From Allobosea vaviloviae (GTDB lineage: Bacteria > Pseudomonadota > Alphaproteobacteria > Rhizobiales > Beijerinckiaceae), in contig NZ_LGSZ01000040.1 in the NCBI RefSeq assembly GCF_001298265.1, positions 62,001 to 126,000 on the forward strand: a stretch of DNA of 64,000 nt, given 5' to 3'. The notes under the pieces were generated by a model, which was given only the letters and a program-made list of their open reading frames with translations, was not told the origin of the DNA and did no database searches. Made by a program: the position numbers and the translations under genes. Of the stretch, positions 18,720 to 27,507 are shown in pieces. Position 1 is the stretch's first letter, and every line of letters starts with the position of its first letter.

Positions 18720-19772
18720 CTATTTCTCCTTTTTCTTCCCGGAAGAGCCGTCTTCCTTGGCTTTGATCTCGACCTTGGTCATGAAGCCGTTCTCGTCGAA
18801 GGTGTGCTCGACCGCGTCGGCGCGATGCGTGCCGGCGATCCCGTCGCGGAACGACGGACCGGCGATGACGTCGGCCTCGGCCTGGGCGTCGGGCCGGCCC
18901 AGCGCCAGGCTGAAATGCCCGGAGCTGGTGTTGCGGGTCAGCCGCTTGGCCTCGGCTTGCGCCTTGGCCTTGGCCAGCTCCTGAGTGGGGAGAGGATCGC
19001 GGACGGTGAAGTCCGGGCCTTTGAGCCCGGTCTCGGCCTCTTCCGTCTTCCGCTTGCCGGTTTTCTGGTCGATCCAGGAGGCTTTGGCCTTGCCGTATTG
19101 GGAGCGGCCCTCAGGCGCGATCTCCCAGTCCTCGCAATCGCTTTTCTCGATCTTGATCGGCGGCAGCGCCTTGCCCGCGGCCGATTTACCGGAGCCGCGC
19201 TTGGTGACGACGAGCTTGTCGCCCATCGGCTTGACGACGGCGTCGTGCTCGTCGGCGAGCGTGGTCAGGAAGTCGATCTCGCTGGAATCGACGCGGGCGC
19301 GATACGGGATCTTGATCTTGCCCAGCTCGGCGTCGACGACGGCCGTCATGCCGTTGCGCTTGGCGATCGCGTCGGCGATCTCCTTGACCGTCTTCTCCTC
19401 GAAATGCTCCCGGCCCTTGCCCTTGAGCTTCGATTTGAGGTCGGCAGCGCTCGCCTGGATCGTGATGAACTCGCCGGCCGACGTGCTGCCCTTCAGCGTG
19501 GGCTGCTGCATCTCATAGGTGCCGATGAGGACAATGCCGGTCTCCTTCCAGCCCATCCAAACCTCGATCGTCGCCTTCTCCGGCGGCAGCTCGATCGCGT
19601 TGTCGGCGTCGTCCAGCTCGATCGTGAGTTGGTCCGAGGTCTGGCCGCCTTCGTCGCGAATCGTCGCCTTGATCAGTCGGCCGTAGAAGCCGGCCGCGAC
19701 CTCCCGGCCGTTGACCTCGACGGAGATCCGGGGCGTGAAGCCGAGCTGGGGCGTTTCGAGATCGAACGGCAT
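18720..19772 (-). CDS. Tail hub protein, P2 gpD-like (late control D)
   Basis: 350 residues starting MPFDLETPQLGFTP. It has the gpD layout: beta-rich hub domains, the KTVKEIADAIAKRNGM segment near residues 121-136, and the C-terminal RADAVEHTFDENGFMT. It forms the trimeric hub below the tail tube and binds the spike. The start at 19772 overlaps the gpX stop (TGATG), favouring it over 19781. Confidence 0.85.
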   Translation of the reverse strand: MPFDLETPQLGFTPRISVEVNGREVAAGFYGRLIKATIRDEGGQTSDQLTIELDDADNAIELPPEKATIEVWMGWKETGIVLIGTYEMQQPTLKGSTSAGEFITIQASAADLKSKLKGKGREHFEEKTVKEIADAIAKRNGMTAVVDAELGKIKIPYRARVDSSEIDFLTTLADEHDAVVKPMGDKLVVTKRGSGKSAAGKALPPIKIEKSDCEDWEIAPEGRSQYGKAKASWIDQKTGKRKTEEAETGLKGPDFTVRDPLPTQELAKAKAQAEAKRLTRNTSSGHFSLALGRPDAQAEADVIAGPSFRDGIAGTHRADAVEHTFDENGFMTKVEIKAKEDGSSGKKKEK

Positions 19773-19990
19773 CAGCTCCACAGCCTCACGCTGTTGCGGC
19801 GGATGGGCTGGCGGGCCTGCGGTTCGGGCAGGATCACGGTGGTGCCGATCGGCAGGATGGTGCCGAGCGCGGCGAGGCCCGGATTGAGGACGAGCGTCTG
19901 CTCGACCAGGCTGCCGTCCTGACGGCCGAAGGCGCGCCAGACCAGGAGGTCGAGCGTCATTTCGTCCTGGACCACCTGAACCGCCGCCAT
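19772..19990 (-). CDS. Tail protein X (LysM-like)
   Basis: 72 residues, MAAVQVVQDEMTLDLLVWR, ending in a LysM-like element (LNPGLAALGTILPIGTTVIL). Members of this family are small tail-terminus proteins encoded beside gpU or gpD. Both its ends overlap neighbours by one base (TGATG), so it is part of a tightly coupled tail operon. Confidence 0.8.
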   Translation of the reverse strand: MAAVQVVQDEMTLDLLVWRAFGRQDGSLVEQTLVLNPGLAALGTILPIGTTVILPEPQARQPIRRNSVRLWS

Positions 19991-20418
19991 CAGAGCAGCC
20001 CTCCGAAGGCGCTGTCGCCGCCGAAGGGGGCGAGCTTGACCGTGAAGGCGACCTTCCGGCCGATGCCGCTGAAATCGATATGCTCGTGGGTGGCGCCGAC
20101 CTCCAGGATGACGACGGTGCCGAAGATGGAGGCGCCGAAGCCCCCAGTGGCCGCGCCGAGCAGCTCGACCGGCTCGCCGGCCCTCTGCGTCACCTTCAAA
20201 GCGAGGTATTCGGCATGGCCGCCCCACTCCTGGTCGAAATACAGTCCCTCGATCTCGAACTCGTCCTCGCCCAGGCCGGTGAACTGGCGGGCAGGCCCGA
20301 TGCCGAAACGCGCGGCCGCAGGCCAGTTGACCTTGGTCTTTTCGGTGATCTTCTGAAGCGAAAGCGGCAGCGAGGCGAAGATGTGCGGGCCGATCGCCAG
20401 GATGGGAACGCCTGCCAT
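19990..20418 (-). CDS. Tail protein gpU
   Basis: 142 residues starting MAGVPILAIGPHIFASLPLS. The P2 gpU pattern is clear: QKITEKTKVNWPA, then RQFTGLGEDEFEIEGLYF, then GSIFG-like glycine turns and FSGIGRKVAFTVKL. It acts in tail completion. The start overlaps the stop of the tape-measure gene by one base. Confidence 0.85.
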   Translation of the reverse strand: MAGVPILAIGPHIFASLPLSLQKITEKTKVNWPAAARFGIGPARQFTGLGEDEFEIEGLYFDQEWGGHAEYLALKVTQRAGEPVELLGAATGGFGASIFGTVVILEVGATHEHIDFSGIGRKVAFTVKLAPFGGDSAFGGLL

Positions 20419-22919
20419 CACTCGACCCCGTCGTGAAGCGCGCCGGACAGCGGCCAGGACTTGCCCCCGGACGCGATGCCTGCAGCAGCCGCGGCCCGCG
20501 CCTGGGCGGCAACGTCGCGGGCTGCAGCGACCGCCTGGGCGCCGCCGGCGCGGATGCCCGTCGCCAGCGACGCCATCAGCGCGCTGCCCGCGGCCGACAT
20601 ATCCGCGCCGTCGAAGGCACCGGTGATGCCGCTGCGGATCCCGGTCGCCGCCGCCTCGGCCGAGGCTCCGCCGGTGCGCAGCCCCTGCGCCAGGCTCTCG
20701 GCGATCGTGATGCCCGCGCCGCCGAGATCGATATCGCCCGCGCCGATGACGCTCTTGGCCCAATCCTTCACCGACAGGCCAAACGACGCGCCGCCGGGCC
20801 CAGCTCCACGCGGCCCCGCCGATGCCGGCGCCCCGCCGGGACCGAAGCCGAAGCGGCTGGCTGCCGTGAGGTTCGGTGCGATGCGATTGCGGAGCTGCTC
20901 GTCGGCCTGGTTGCGGCGGCGCGTATAGGGTTCGGCATCGGCGCCATAGCCCAGCCGATCGTCACGATTGCGGGAGGTCCGGCGCAGTTCATCCAGGGTG
21001 GCGAGACGCGACTCGAGCTGGAGCACGCGCTCGCGCAGGGCGACGACGTCGCTTCGGTCGGGACGGCCGCGCTCGTCCTGGTCGGCCGGCCGGCGCGCGT
21101 CGAGCGGCGAAGCGCGCTTGTCGAACGGGCTGGTGGGGATGTCGGCCAGCTGCTTGCGCAGGCTGGCCAGGCGCTGGGTTTTCTTCCGGTCGCCGAAGCC
21201 GTCCGGCGCCAGCTTCAACTGGGTTTCAAGCGTCTCGATCTGGCGTTGCAACTGGCGGCGCAGCAGCTGGGCGCGCTCCGATAGCGCGGCGGGCGTATCG
21301 GCGCCGTCCATGCGCGCGGCGGTCTCCTGGTAGTCCTTCCGGGCAGAGATCGCGTTGCCTTGGCCTGTCACACGCGCCGCCATCTCGCGGTCGTTGGCGA
21401 GCTTGGCGCGCTCCTCGGGCGTCAGCGGCAGGCCGGCAGAGACCTTTTCGGCCAGGCTGGCTTCGGCCTTCTTGTCGGCAGCGCGCTTCTCCAGCGCGTC
21501 CATGCCGGCGATAATCTTCTCGATGCCCTCGTTGATCGCCGGCAGCGCCCAGCGGCCGAGACGATCGCCGACTTCGGAGGCCTGCGCGGACAACCTCTTC
21601 AAATGGTTGTCCGTCGTCGCGAGCTGAATGTTGAGGTTGTTCTGGGCCGAGCCCTTCCACTTCTTCGGGTCGTTGACGATGTCGAGGTTCTTGCGGATCT
21701 CCGGCAGCGCCTGGCCGGTACGGGCGACTTCGTCCCACCACTGCTCGCCGAAAATTTTAATCGCGGCCTTCGCCTTGTCGGCGTTCTTTTCGAGACGCTC
21801 CAGCACGTCGATCATCGTCGCCGTGGCATTGGTCTTCATGCCCTTCTCGACACCCTTGGCCGAGAGACCGAGCATCTTCAGGCCTTCCGCGACGCGCTTC
21901 GGCTTTTCGGTCGCGGTGCGCAGGGTGGCGGAGAATGCTGCAAACCCGCGCGAGGCGATTTCGGGCGCGATGGCGACGTTGTTCATCGCGGTCAGGAAGG
22001 CGAGCGATGCATCGAATTCAACGCCTGCTGACTTAGCCGCAGCGCCAGCGCGCTGGAACATCTCGACGACGTCCATTTCTTTTGCGGCGCCAGCATCCGA
22101 TAGCGCATTCACCTTGTCTGCGAAGTCTTCGAGCTGCGGATTGGTCCACTGCGTCGCGGCCCGGATCTTGGCAAGAGCACTGCCGGTCTTGTCGGCCGTC
22201 GCGTCCCAAGCGGTCGCGGCCGCGAGGTTGATCCGAACGAACTCCGGCATGTCCTTCAGAGTTACGCCGCCGGCGCCGGCCTCCGCCACCAGCGAGGCCA
22301 CTTCCTCGAAAGCCCGGCCATAGGCGATTGCCCATTTCGAGACCGCCTGTTCCATCTTCGCGAACTCGGCGGGATCGTCCATCCCGTCGACCTTTTTGCG
22401 GACCTCGGCCATGGCCTTCTCACGCGAGACCGACTGGCCGACTGTTCCGCGGGCGGCCAAACGCGCGCCCTGGATGCCGAGATAGCCGCCGACCAGTGAG
22501 CGCGTGCCGGCGAAGAGGGACGTTCCGCCGCCCCCTTCCGTCTCAGCGTTCTTTCGCGCGTTGCGTGCCTGGGCCTGCAGGCGGGCTGCGGCCTTGCCCT
22601 CGGCCGTACCGAGCTGGGCGATCTCCCTCCGCGCCTTCGCGGCACGCGACGCGACCGTGTCGAGATCGCGCCCGAGCTTCGCTGCCCCGGAATTCCTGCC
22701 CAGGGCGGTCGAGGCAGTCGAAGTCTCTTTGATGTTGCGCGTGGCGGCCTTGGAGTTGCTCGACAGGTTCAGGAAGTCGCGGCTGAGTTTCTGGCCGCCG
22801 GATGCCCTGTCGAGATCCTTCGCCGCATCCTTGACCCCCTTCAGGTCGCGCTGCGCCTGCCGCGCGCCACCCTTGGTGTTCGCGATCAGGTCGAGGATCA
22901 TTTTGACGCGCATGTTCAC
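20418..22919 (-). CDS. Tail tape-measure protein
   Basis: 833 residues. Its N-terminal coiled region (about 1-140), TP901-type central part (DNVAIAPEI-like AMNNVAIAPEIASRGFAAF; KIRAATQWTNPQLEDFADK) and Ala/Gly-rich C-terminal hydrophobic stretches are typical. It sets tail length and is ejected with the DNA. A GTG at 22919 has GGAG 9 bases upstream and is preferred to the ATG at 22913. It follows the E/E' frameshift genes by 12 bases, the standard position. Confidence 0.88.
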   Translation of the reverse strand: MNMRVKMILDLIANTKGGARQAQRDLKGVKDAAKDLDRASGGQKLSRDFLNLSSNSKAATRNIKETSTASTALGRNSGAAKLGRDLDTVASRAAKARREIAQLGTAEGKAAARLQAQARNARKNAETEGGGGTSLFAGTRSLVGGYLGIQGARLAARGTVGQSVSREKAMAEVRKKVDGMDDPAEFAKMEQAVSKWAIAYGRAFEEVASLVAEAGAGGVTLKDMPEFVRINLAAATAWDATADKTGSALAKIRAATQWTNPQLEDFADKVNALSDAGAAKEMDVVEMFQRAGAAAKSAGVEFDASLAFLTAMNNVAIAPEIASRGFAAFSATLRTATEKPKRVAEGLKMLGLSAKGVEKGMKTNATATMIDVLERLEKNADKAKAAIKIFGEQWWDEVARTGQALPEIRKNLDIVNDPKKWKGSAQNNLNIQLATTDNHLKRLSAQASEVGDRLGRWALPAINEGIEKIIAGMDALEKRAADKKAEASLAEKVSAGLPLTPEERAKLANDREMAARVTGQGNAISARKDYQETAARMDGADTPAALSERAQLLRRQLQRQIETLETQLKLAPDGFGDRKKTQRLASLRKQLADIPTSPFDKRASPLDARRPADQDERGRPDRSDVVALRERVLQLESRLATLDELRRTSRNRDDRLGYGADAEPYTRRRNQADEQLRNRIAPNLTAASRFGFGPGGAPASAGPRGAGPGGASFGLSVKDWAKSVIGAGDIDLGGAGITIAESLAQGLRTGGASAEAAATGIRSGITGAFDGADMSAAGSALMASLATGIRAGGAQAVAAARDVAAQARAAAAAGIASGGKSWPLSGALHDGVE

Positions 22920-22931
22920 GCGGGGCGGCTC

Positions 22932-23363
22932 CTACGCGCCGGCGAGGGTCGAGACCTCGCCATGCCAGAAAACGATTCTGCCGAGGTGCCAGGCCAGCAC
23001 CTCCGGCAAAGGTGTCCCGGTGCCTCGCGCAACCTCGATCGCGAGCAGCGGGATCGAGCCGAGCGCGGTGCGCTGGATCAGGCGGGTTCGTCCTCCGCCG
23101 GCTCCCGATCGGGATGGCCGGACGGCAAGAAAGGGCTGCTGGCTTCGGCCACCCGCTCCGCATCGTCGATCCACAGCGCGGCGAGCACGGCCGGGTGGAC
23201 GCCGCAGATGCGCGCCCGCAGCCGCTTGGGCAGCGTGTCCTCGTCCGGATCTTCTTCGAGCAGCCCGGCGAGATCCGCACCGGTCGGACGCCGCAAGGTC
23301 AGGGCCGCGACGATCTCGCCGTCGACCGTGAGCGGGAACTCCAGCGGCACGGTCCTGACCCAA
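22932..23363 (-). CDS. gpE' extension read by programmed -1 frameshift
   Basis: Open frame -1 relative to gpE. The functional part is the region after the slip at 23129-23135 and ends VLAWHLGRIVFWHGEVSTLAGA, typical of the P2 E' helix. The heptamer on the coding strand is C CCT TTC, a canonical X XXY YYZ slippery site that falls exactly in the gpE zero frame. Slippage after residue 116 of gpE would add 65 residues, giving a 181-residue E-E' chaperone. This ORF has no start of its own that would be needed. Confidence 0.75.
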   Translation of the reverse strand: MGQDRAAGVPAHGRRRDRRGPDLAASDRCGSRRAARRRSGRGHAAQAAAGAHLRRPPGRARRAVDRRCGAGGRSQQPFLAVRPSRSGAGGGRTRLIQRTALGSIPLLAIEVARGTGTPLPEVLAWHLGRIVFWHGEVSTLAGA

Positions 23364-23476
23364 TCCTCCGGGCCGGCCGGCTCGATCACGGGCCCCTTCC
23401 GCATGGTCGGCGCGGCCGCCGTTGCCGTCTCGAAACCCGGATAGGGCTTTACCGGCGTCAGGTCGGGCTGGCTCAT
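23078..23476 (-). CDS. Tail assembly chaperone gpE
   Basis: 132 residues, with the gpE core VRTVPLEFPLTVDGEIV and LRRPTGADL. It chaperones the tape-measure protein during tail assembly. The gene ends with a normal TGA, but a slippery CCCTTTC about 50 bases earlier should yield a longer E-E' product, as in P2 and lambda. The start overlaps the tail-tube stop by 4 bases. Confidence 0.85.
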   Translation of the reverse strand: MSQPDLTPVKPYPGFETATAAAPTMRKGPVIEPAGPEDWVRTVPLEFPLTVDGEIVAALTLRRPTGADLAGLLEEDPDEDTLPKRLRARICGVHPAVLAALWIDDAERVAEASSPFLPSGHPDREPAEDEPA

Positions 23477-24018
23477 GAGGAGAGCCCGATCATGTTGGCG
23501 ATGCGCTGCTGCTGGCCCTCGGAGTCGACCCAGCCGCCCAGCTCGATGTTGAAGCGGGCGATCTCCGCCGTGCCGATCGTCAAAAGATAAGACGAGATCG
23601 ACTTGATCTCGTATTGCGTGCCGGTGAGCGAACCGCCCTCGATGTCGTCGGTTTCGACGTTCAGCCGGCCGTACATGGTCGCGACGACCTGGGTCTCCCG
23701 ATCGGCAGCCGAGGTGGCGTATTCGTTGACCAGGGCGCCGAGCACCGTGAACTTGCGCCTTGCACCGAACGGTGTCCGAAACAGCGTCAGCACCTCGGGC
23801 TGCATGCCCTTCATGTCGAACCCGGCCATGCAGGGCTCGCGCGTCGTCGCAACCTCGATCGAGCCGTTGTTCGCGGCTGGAGAGAACTCGTCGTATTTCT
23901 CGCGCTGCATCGGCAGCTTGATCTTGGACAGCGCCAGATGGCCGTTGAGCGTCTGGCCGTTGGCATCTTCGGCCAGCATGTTCGCGCCGCGAACCACGAG
24001 AAAGGGGATACGGGCCAT
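23473..24018 (-). CDS. Major tail tube protein (P2 FII-like)
   Basis: 181 residues, MARIPFLVVRGANMLAEDAN, with LALSKIKLPMQREKYDEFSP and the conserved GTQYEIKSISSYLL segment near residues 131-144. It polymerises into the inner tail tube. It is directly after the sheath gene, as in all P2-type contractile tails. Length is normal (P2 FII is 172 residues). Confidence 0.9.
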   Translation of the reverse strand: MARIPFLVVRGANMLAEDANGQTLNGHLALSKIKLPMQREKYDEFSPAANNGSIEVATTREPCMAGFDMKGMQPEVLTLFRTPFGARRKFTVLGALVNEYATSAADRETQVVATMYGRLNVETDDIEGGSLTGTQYEIKSISSYLLTIGTAEIARFNIELGGWVDSEGQQQRIANMIGLSS

Positions 24019-24066
24019 GGCTGTCTCCAGGAGGGCGGGCGGGACCGGCTTCGGGCAGGGAAAACG

Positions 24067-25278
24067 TCAGGCGACGTTGCGATCGAGCGACTGCAGGATG
24101 CCGTTGGCGAGGTCGGCGTAGTAGGTGAGGTTGCGGCGGGCGCCGAACTGCAGATCCTGCAGCGGCGCGGCTGGCTCGCGGTCGTATTCGACGCGCAGGA
24201 TGCCGGTTGCCAGCTCCTCGTTGCCGTTGAGCGAGCGGTCGAACCAGGCGCGGCCGCCGAGGATGGCGCCCTTGGCCTTCAGGCTGTCGAGGAAGCTCTC
24301 CAGCGACTGGATGACGGCGACGGCGAGCGGCACCGACAGATTGCGGTCCATCGCCCAGTAGAAGGCGTTGATCACCGCCTCGTCGATCGTATCGATGGTC
24401 CGCACGACATTGACGAAGCGGTCCAGCGGATCCTCGGCGCAGGTTTCATTGCCCCACAGGATCGAGCCGTTGCGCACGGTCGCGATGCGGATCTCGTTGA
24501 GGTAGTTCGCCTCGCTGTCGGGCTCGCCGGTGTAGTAGGTGATCGGCCGCGACGGGCCGAGGATGCCGCCAATCGCCTGGTTGGACGGCGACTCGTAGGG
24601 GCCGCCGATCTCGCGATCGCGCTTGACGAACAGCCCGGCGATGCGGCCCGAGCCCGGCTGTGTGATGACAGAGGCGCCGGAAAAGACGCGACAGGACGGG
24701 TGGAAGAGATAGGCCCGCTTGTCGTTGGGAAAGTCGTCGCGATAGGTCTCGGCCGCTTCTTTCGAGGCATCGGGCGTGTCGCCGATCTTGATGGCGCGCA
24801 GGCGGTTGCAGATGCCGTCGAGCTCCGCCATCACCGGGTTCTTGGCGTTGCTGATGCGCTGGCTGGTGTAGCCGGGCGCGATCATCAGCCGGGCGGGCTT
24901 TGAAGCCTCCTTGAAGGCGTGGACGCCGGAGTTGTTGGCGCCCGAGCCGACCATGTTGGCGATGGTCTGCTCCAGCTTCGTCTGCGGCACGGTCGAGACG
25001 CCTTCGGCGACGCGCACCACCTGGATCTCGGCGGTGACATCCTGGTCGTCGATCGCGTCGAAGATGGCGTCGACATTGCCCCCAGTGCCCAGGGCGGCGC
25101 GCGCGGCCGTGTCGTTGCTGAAGATGGTCGTGACGGTGTCGAGCGGGAAAATGTCGGGGTCGGCCGCCGGCGCGACCGCCACGGCGCCGACCGTGGAGTA
25201 TTCGCCGACCGAGATCGGGCGGGTGGTCTGGCCGGCCTGGAAGACGCGCGTGCCGTGGAAATATTCAGCGGTGGCCAT
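24067..25278 (-). CDS. Contractile tail sheath protein (P2 FI-like)
   Basis: 403 residues. Sheath motifs: MATAEYFHGTRVFQAGQTTR at the N-terminus, PARLMIAPGYTS, GPYESPSNQAIGGILG in the middle and AINAFYW-like VINAFYWAMDRNLS near the C-terminus. It proves a myovirus-type tail. A large palindromic terminator lies upstream at 25362-25391, so the sheath gene may begin its own transcription unit. Confidence 0.92.
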   Translation of the reverse strand: MATAEYFHGTRVFQAGQTTRPISVGEYSTVGAVAVAPAADPDIFPLDTVTTIFSNDTAARAALGTGGNVDAIFDAIDDQDVTAEIQVVRVAEGVSTVPQTKLEQTIANMVGSGANNSGVHAFKEASKPARLMIAPGYTSQRISNAKNPVMAELDGICNRLRAIKIGDTPDASKEAAETYRDDFPNDKRAYLFHPSCRVFSGASVITQPGSGRIAGLFVKRDREIGGPYESPSNQAIGGILGPSRPITYYTGEPDSEANYLNEIRIATVRNGSILWGNETCAEDPLDRFVNVVRTIDTIDEAVINAFYWAMDRNLSVPLAVAVIQSLESFLDSLKAKGAILGGRAWFDRSLNGNEELATGILRVEYDREPAAPLQDLQFGARRNLTYYADLANGILQSLDRNVA

Positions 25279-25361
25279 GGATGCGCTCCGGATCCCGACA
25301 ATGTGGCGCGCCGGTTGACAGCGCGAAGGTCGGGGCCGAAGCTAGGGTTCGAAGCAGAGCA

Positions 25362-25391
25362 AAAGGCCCCGGACGCGCGTCCGGGGCCTTT
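25362..25391 (-). terminator. Perfect 30-bp palindromic terminator, copy 1
   Basis: A 15-bp arm AAAGGCCCCGGACGC is followed at once by its reverse complement; minus-strand reading ends TTTTGCTC. Core CCGGACGCGCGTCCGG recurs at 35375-35390 and 43016-43031. It separates the tail-fibre genes from the sheath gene. Confidence 0.75.
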
Positions 25392-25402
25392 GTCGTTGGG
25401 CT

Positions 25403-25921
25403 TTAGGCCGGCGCGAAGGCGGCGTCGATCTCGGCGTAACTGGTGATGGCGCCGGCCTCGATGTCGGCCTTGATGCCGGCGAAGGTGGCGAAGGTCGCGT
25501 TCACATGCGCCTCGACCGCGTTGCTGATCGCGATCATGCCGGCGGCATTGAGCGGATAGGTCTGCCCGTCCGAGCCGTGCCAGACGGTCTCCCAGCCTGC
25601 ATCGGCCGTTGCCGCGACGCGGGCGCCCATGATCATGATCTTGCTGCGGTCGTCGGTCGCGACCGGAACGCTGCCGATGACGATGCCACCGACCTCGCGT
25701 TGCCAGCGCGTATCCGCAGCATAGGCGATCAGAGCGGCGGCGCCGATAACGGCCGGATCATGCGCAGCCACGACAGCCTCGATCGCGGCGCGCTGCGGCG
25801 GCGTCAGGTCGTCGCCATAGGTGACGCCCTCTGCCGACCAGGCGAAGGGCAGGCCCATCAGCCCGGCCGCCTGGATCTCTGCCGCAAAATTCGGCCCAAT
25901 GACGATATCGGTCATGATCAA
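25403..25921 (-). CDS. Tail-fibre associated protein (DUF4376-like)
   Basis: 172 residues starting MIMTDIVIGPNFAAEIQAAG. The C-terminal half (about 65-172) resembles DUF4376: RWQREVGGIVIGSV, KIMIMGARVAA and YPLNAAGMIAISNAVEAHV. This domain is common in small proteins coded after tail fibres, some acting in fibre assembly. It overlaps the end of the fibre gene by 4 bases. The precise role is inferred. Confidence 0.7.
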   Translation of the reverse strand: MIMTDIVIGPNFAAEIQAAGLMGLPFAWSAEGVTYGDDLTPPQRAAIEAVVAAHDPAVIGAAALIAYAADTRWQREVGGIVIGSVPVATDDRSKIMIMGARVAATADAGWETVWHGSDGQTYPLNAAGMIAISNAVEAHVNATFATFAGIKADIEAGAITSYAEIDAAFAPA

Positions 25922-27507
25922 CCCCTGATGACGGCGACGGCAGCGCCGGAGAACGTGCCGGTGCCACCGGCGCCGACCGTGCCCATCGGCGTGATGTAAT
26001 GGAGCCCTTCGGAGAGGGTGTTGGCGCTGAAACCGGAGGTGAAAGAGCTCTGACCGCCGGTGCCGGCGTAGGAGCCGCCCGAAATGCCCTGGAAGACACC
26101 GTCGACGCCGACGCCCAACGAGACCGAGAAGCCAGTCGTGTTGTTGTAGCCCTGGCCCGCGACCTTCATGTCGACGGCTTCATCCGCCCAGGTCAGGAAG
26201 TAGATGCGCGAGGGGCCGTGCAGCTCGACATACCCGACGGAGGAGGTCGTGGAGAATGGCGTCGTCGCCCCAAGCAGGTCGATGCTGCGTCGATTGAACC
26301 AGGAGATAACGCCGCGGAACGCGGCACTGTTCGCGAATTGCGAGCTGGCATTGGTCGCGACCATGCCGACCAGCGTCTTGTCGGCGTGGCCCGCAATGAC
26401 CTCGACGCCGATGTTTCCAGCGGTAGTGTCGCGGGTGTGCCCGGTCGCCTTCGTCCAGAATTCGAGCGCCCCGGCCAAGCCCAGTGCGACCAGATATTCG
26501 GTGTTCGCCGCCAGGTTCTGGGCAGCGACGCCGTTGACTGTCACTGCGGTGTTGGCGGCGGCGACGCCGGCGGCCGGCAGCGCGACCGCCTTGCCGGCGA
26601 CGCGGACGATGTCGCCGCCTTCAAGATAGAGCCGGATTTCCGTCGCACCGACATAGCGCAGCTGGCATTGGCCGTGGGCGCGCTGCGCGACCTTCATCGT
26701 CGCGGGGGACATCGCCGCCCCCGCCTCAGAGCCGCCGATCGCCTCTGTCTCCGTTGCCATTCGGATGACGCCCATGGCGGCATCGGAAGCCGCCGCCGAA
26801 ACCCAGCCGCCGGCCGTGCGCCGCAGATAGCGGGCGGTAGCGCCTTCCGCCTGGCTGTTGTCGACGACGAGGTGCCCGGTCGGCACGGTCGACAACGCCC
26901 AGACGCCGACCCACTGGGCCAGGCGATGGGCGAAGCCGGCCCAGGCGCCGGTCGGCGCCGTGCCGATGACATAGGTGGCGCCGGCGGCAGGAGCGCCCGG
27001 CGGGGCGTTGAGCACCCCGTCGACCACCATGAAGAACGGCCGCACCTGGCGCCCGACCGCGATCTGCGCCTGGGGGTCGATCACGACCGTGATGGCCGAG
27101 GGATTGGCGACGGCGAGCTTGAAGCGGAAGGTCGCGATCGAGGCCTGGCCGGTGCTGGGAGGCGGCTTGTAGCCGTTGCTCATCTGCGCCACGCCGATCA
27201 GCGTGCCGGCGGCGCTGTAGATCCCTGCCTCGGCGACGTTGAAGCCGTGCGAGGGCCGGGCCGATCCATCCGGCGTGTCGGCAGGGATGATCGCGTCGAT
27301 GACGATGGCGCCGGCGACCACGGCGACGCTGGCGATCGCCGCCCGGTAGCGCTCGTTGACCAGCGCGACCTGCGCTTCGTTGGGAAGATAGGGCACGCCG
27401 CCGGCATCGCCGAAGGCGACATGGCTGAGGACTAGGTCGGCGCCGCCGGCGAGATCGGCCGCGATCGCCGCCTGGCCGGCGGTGGTGATGAGCAAGCCCG
27501 TGGTCAT
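25918..27507 (-). CDS. Tail fibre protein
   Basis: 529 residues starting MTTGLLITTAGQAAIAADL. The N-terminal 150 residues resemble the P2 gpH/DUF3751 baseplate-attachment domain (LVLSHVAFGDAGGVPYLPN; ALVNERYRAAIASV). The remainder is beta-rich, low-complexity and Gly/Ser-rich, ending GGTGTFSGAAVAVIRG, typical of a receptor-binding tip. The start overlaps the gpI stop (ATGA). It likely determines host range. Confidence 0.85.
   Translation of the reverse strand: MTTGLLITTAGQAAIAADLAGGADLVLSHVAFGDAGGVPYLPNEAQVALVNERYRAAIASVAVVAGAIVIDAIIPADTPDGSARPSHGFNVAEAGIYSAAGTLIGVAQMSNGYKPPPSTGQASIATFRFKLAVANPSAITVVIDPQAQIAVGRQVRPFFMVVDGVLNAPPGAPAAGATYVIGTAPTGAWAGFAHRLAQWVGVWALSTVPTGHLVVDNSQAEGATARYLRRTAGGWVSAAASDAAMGVIRMATETEAIGGSEAGAAMSPATMKVAQRAHGQCQLRYVGATEIRLYLEGGDIVRVAGKAVALPAAGVAAANTAVTVNGVAAQNLAANTEYLVALGLAGALEFWTKATGHTRDTTAGNIGVEVIAGHADKTLVGMVATNASSQFANSAAFRGVISWFNRRSIDLLGATTPFSTTSSVGYVELHGPSRIYFLTWADEAVDMKVAGQGYNNTTGFSVSLGVGVDGVFQGISGGSYAGTGGQSSFTSGFSANTLSEGLHYITPMGTVGAGGTGTFSGAAVAVIRG

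Noticed and set aside
17445..19922. 825-codon open frame on the plus strand
   Set aside because: Antisense shadow of the SGNH and gpD genes. Its translation is Arg/Gly/Asp-rich without domains, while the minus strand gives clear protein families.
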